Made by a program: the position numbers and the translations under genes | The notes under the pieces: model-generated | The model's database searches: none | What the model saw: only the letters and a program-made list of their open reading frames with translations | Told to the model about the DNA's origin: nothing | From: Pseudomonadota bacterium | GTDB taxonomy: Bacteria > Desulfobacterota > Syntrophorhabdia > Syntrophorhabdales > Syntrophorhabdaceae | Length of the DNA: 64,000 nucleotides | Assembly: GCA_026388275.1 (NCBI GenBank) | Contig: JAPLKB010000009.1 | Span: 56,937 to 120,936 of the forward strand | Direction of reading: 5' to 3' | Part shown: positions 62,166-64,000 of the stretch, piece by piece | Numbering within the stretch: the first letter of the stretch is position 1 | Layout: each line of letters begins with the position of its first letter

Positions 62166-62502
62166 TAGTTTGTTTTGACCTGTCTATAGGCATATTTTCA
62201 TGCAACTTTTGACAATGCCCTTCCTTACCCTTGCAATGCAAGCGGGTATGAATCTTTGAAAAATAGCTACAGTCCCATTTTCCGTCATTACAGCGAAGGC
62301 CGGAATCCAGAAGTTGAGGTAGCGTGGTTTTTGCCTGGGGTATAAGCTGCGCAGTTTCTGCCAGAAGCATAAATTGTTTCCTCTTCTGACACACTATCTT
62401 GCTCTGTTTCATTGATCTATAGTTCAACTGGCAATCGTGGACAAAAAGCACGAAAAACAAGTATCGCTTTTGCTGATATTGCCGACTAAAAGTGACTTTC
62501 AT
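62098..62502 (-). CDS. Doubtful 134-residue ORF ending in the repeat
   Basis: Open frame MKVTFSRQYQQKRYLFFVLF... with CxxC-like cysteines. It stops inside the hairpin of the structured repeat; its last codons (KKLATFFIP) match the tail of copy 2, so that end is repeat DNA. No family recognised, no good SD. It may be a relic of the element that carries the repeat. The interval 62503-62615 is AT-rich and empty. Confidence 0.25.
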   Translation of the reverse strand: MKVTFSRQYQQKRYLFFVLFVHDCQLNYRSMKQSKIVCQKRKQFMLLAETAQLIPQAKTTLPQLLDSGLRCNDGKWDCSYFSKIHTRLHCKGKEGHCQKLHENMPIDRSKQTKIRGRQKIELKLKKLATFFIPA

Positions 62503-62615
62503 ACAAATGAGATATTCTAATTATCCTATGATATTAATAAATTATTAATTTGCCTTTTTTGCAAACAGGGAATATTATATCAAAAAACTGAAACAACGAG
62601 CATCATATATTAATT

Positions 62616-62622
62616 GTTAGCT
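62616..62622 (+). mobile_element. Probable cassette boundary (R'-like box GTTAGCT)
   Basis: GTTAGCT lies 27 bp before the ATG of the restriction-like gene; it departs from GTTRRRY at one position. AACAA (62592-62596 region) and TTGTT could be arms of a decayed attC or attI-like site. Read with the attC at 63649 it would bound a cassette of about 1085 bp. Confidence 0.4.
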
Positions 62623-62642
62623 GTACGGAATATTAAAAGACA

Positions 62643-63647
62643 ATGGATAAAGATCAACTTGTAGAATATCTAAATCAGTATATTCAATCAGATGAACCGG
62701 CACATTTTTGTCCATCTGACACAGAAAGACTATTAATATCTGATATACCAGAAGGTATTAAAATTGAAATTTCTGAACTTGATGGAAAGGGCATTCGCAA
62801 TATTCAGCTTGAGGGTGAGTTTGAGAAACAAAATGGCAAATTGTATCTGCACATGTCTCATAGTTGGTACAGAAAATGGTGGGCTGCACCATTGGGTATG
62901 TCTTACCACATGGATCTTATTAAAAGACTTATAGAATTCAGACAAAAAGAAGACCAGAACATTGAATGTATTGAATTCGAAGATGAAGGTGATTGGTGTC
63001 ACTTGTACTATTCTATTATTGTTCCTGAAAAATTTGAAACACTTTATGAAGCGTATGACTTCGGTATTGATTTCTCAATTTGGAAAGATAGAATTCTTAA
63101 TAAAATCCAAAACAAAATTGGTTCGATTGTAAGCGAAATTGCCGATGAATATTCATCATTTAAATCTCTCGAATTTCCAGAAATTATCAATAGAGTAGAG
63201 AACGAAAAAGACTCCAATGTTAAGGGTAGATTGCTTGAAGAGTTAATGTATAAATTTTTCAGTTTTGTTGATGGCTTCAAAATTATTGAGAGATTAAAAA
63301 CACAAACAGAAGAAATTGACTTAGTTATCTTGAACAAATCTAAAATTCCATTATGGCAAAAGGAATCCGCTCTTATTTTAGTAGAGTGCAAAAACTGGTC
63401 AAGCAAATGCGGTAAAAATGAATTGGTGATTTTCAAAGAAAAAATATCCAACAGCAAAGGGAGAGCAAAAATTGGTTTTTTTGTGTCATGGAATGGTTTT
63501 GCTGGAACGTTTACCAAAGAAGATTTAAGAAGTTCTCAAGGAGATATACTGATTATCCCAGTTACAGGCAAAGATATTATAGAAGCACTATCTGGTTCCA
63601 TGGAAGGACATCTTGAAAACTGGTGGGTTAATGCCACATCGACTTAA
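62643..63647 (+). CDS. Mrr-like restriction endonuclease family protein (cassette cargo)
   Basis: 334 residues. The C-terminal half is a PD-(D/E)XK nuclease: KGRLLEELMYKFFSFVDGFK, D in TEEIDLVILNK, E-x-K in ALILVECKNWSSK and a following KIGFFVSWNGFAG, the usual layout of Mrr-type or other DNA-targeting restriction enzymes. The N-terminal 190 residues (acidic, Trp-rich; HSWYRKWWAAP) are not recognised and may sense the target. AT-rich compared with the operon before it. The gene is 20 bp from a boundary box and 1 bp from an attC, so it is integron-cassette cargo, probably a phage/plasmid defence gene. Confidence 0.78.
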   Translation: MDKDQLVEYLNQYIQSDEPAHFCPSDTERLLISDIPEGIKIEISELDGKGIRNIQLEGEFEKQNGKLYLHMSHSWYRKWWAAPLGMSYHMDLIKRLIEFRQKEDQNIECIEFEDEGDWCHLYYSIIVPEKFETLYEAYDFGIDFSIWKDRILNKIQNKIGSIVSEIADEYSSFKSLEFPEIINRVENEKDSNVKGRLLEELMYKFFSFVDGFKIIERLKTQTEEIDLVILNKSKIPLWQKESALILVECKNWSSKCGKNELVIFKEKISNSKGRAKIGFFVSWNGFAGTFTKEDLRSSQGDILIIPVTGKDIIEALSGSMEGHLENWWVNATST

Positions 63648-63648
63648 T

Positions 63649-63707
63649 CGGCGAACAAGCACATCAAGTCGGATCGCTATCGCGGACGCTTATGTGCGGC
63701 GTTAGAA
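63649..63707 (+). mobile_element. Integron attC-like site
   Basis: The AAC of the left box (63653-63656 area) and GCACAT (63659-63664) pair with ATGTGC (63692-63697) and GTT of R' GTTAGAA (63701-63707). The middle AAG..CG..CGC / GCG..CG..CTT pairs imperfectly, as in attC folds. R' deviates from GTTRRRY at the last base and the left box fits poorly, but the place, 1 bp after a stop codon and 10 bp before the next ATG, is typical. Confidence 0.65.
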
Positions 63708-63716
63708 GGTGACAAA

Positions 63717-63911
63717 ATGACTGAATGGCTTGCAAAGATCGTGGAATTACTCAAATTGCCCGTCAAATACTTTTGGGTAATTCTATTCATATCCGGCCTT
63801 AGCCTTTTGCTTCCAACAGGTTGGCTGAAGATCTTTGGCGTTCAAAAAATAGGGGTACAAAAGGGGTCAGATACTGTCATTAATGTCAAGCCCAAAACTC
63901 TCCTTTTTTAG
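63717..63911 (+). pseudogene. SieB-like superinfection exclusion protein, truncated (cassette cargo)
   Basis: 64 codons. MTEWLAKIVELLKLPVKYFW then VILFISGLSLLLPTGWLKIFG resembles the N-terminal membrane part of phage SieB-type superinfection-exclusion proteins, which are much longer (about 150-200). From about codon 45 (GVQKGSDTVINVKPKTLLF) the sequence no longer fits and stops; the DNA there (GGGGTCAGATACTG) looks like the flank of an insertion sequence. I infer that the IS110-like element next door cut the gene. The start is 10 bp after the attC box. Confidence 0.5.
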
Positions 63912-63919
63912 TTTTTTTA

Positions 63920-64000
63920 TCATACATCACGATATGGTACTTTACCCTTATATACAGCATGTGCGATAAGAAGCAATTTTCTCATTGCAGCAATAACGGC
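63920..64000 (-). CDS. IS110-family transposase, C-terminal end (partial)
   Basis: Minus-strand frame of 26 codons plus stop TGA (63922-63920), entering from the right edge: AVIAAMRKLLLIAHAVYKGK, then VPYRDV. The AAMRKLLLIAHAVYK block is a common end of IS110/IS116/IS902 transposases. The rest lies outside the window. Confidence 0.55.
   Translation of the reverse strand, partial: AVIAAMRKLLLIAHAVYKGKVPYRDV

Overview
The window looks like a chromosomal segment of a Gram-negative, probably anaerobic bacterium of the deltaproteobacterial/syntroph type (Syntrophorhabdus-like is my best guess, not proven). The grounds are an AmpG-type muropeptide transporter, HD-GYP and chemotaxis signalling, a sigma54-dependent two-component system, a split B12 acyl-CoA mutase with an anaerobe-style catabolic cluster, and the housekeeping order rimP-nusA-infB-DUF503-rbfA-nrnA-truB-rpsO-pnp-M16-dut-xer-(DHH/CBS/CCA)-scpA-sppA. 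I see no tRNA, rRNA or CRISPR array.

Layout. 1-4353 (minus strand): a ParB-like remnant at the edge, an S58/P1-type self-processing peptidase, an AmpG-like transporter and a membrane PAS/HD-GYP protein. 4824-20977 (plus strand): a catabolic cluster with a sigma70-like promoter and a perfect GntR-type palindrome, class III CoA-transferase, GntR/FCD regulator, MeaB chaperone, small and large subunits of a B12 acyl-CoA mutase, HyuA/HyuB hydantoinase/oxoprolinase-type proteins, a PaaK-like CoA ligase, and a three-subunit molybdenum hydroxylase (FAD, 2Fe-2S, Mo). The Mo-hydroxylase genes are split by about 2.1 kb of foreign DNA that carries an integron-type attC site. 21066-25413 (minus): small proteins, a kinase remnant, and an orphan oligopeptide-binding protein with one permease. 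25508-35858: a NagA-like deacetylase, a persulfide-dioxygenase/rhodanese fusion, and a chemotaxis operon (STAS, CheY, CheA, MCP, CheW) beside a PAS kinase and NarL-type regulator. 36075-40714: a ZraPSR-like envelope-stress system with a sigma54 promoter and an upstream inverted repeat. 40743-45084: a HAD protein, zinc-ribbon protein, methyltransferase, an 80-residue protein that appears to start at ATT, UDP-glucuronate decarboxylase and UDP-glucose dehydrogenase. 45252-61867: translation, RNA-processing and chromosome-maintenance genes. 61868-64000: a structured repeat, then tandem integron-like cassettes with a restriction-endonuclease-like gene and a truncated SieB-like gene, then the end of an IS110-type transposase.

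What stands out. (1) Solo or tandem attC cassettes without an integrase in view, carrying defence-type genes; one splits a metabolic operon. (2) A repeat family of about 180-240 bp with three copies in the window, in which two stems keep pairing while their bases change between copies. (3) A CoA-transferase/B12-mutase/hydantoinase/CoA-ligase/Mo-hydroxylase gene set whose substrate I cannot name. (4) Short repeats that have been read into proteins in frame. All assignments come from reading the sequence by eye, without database searches.
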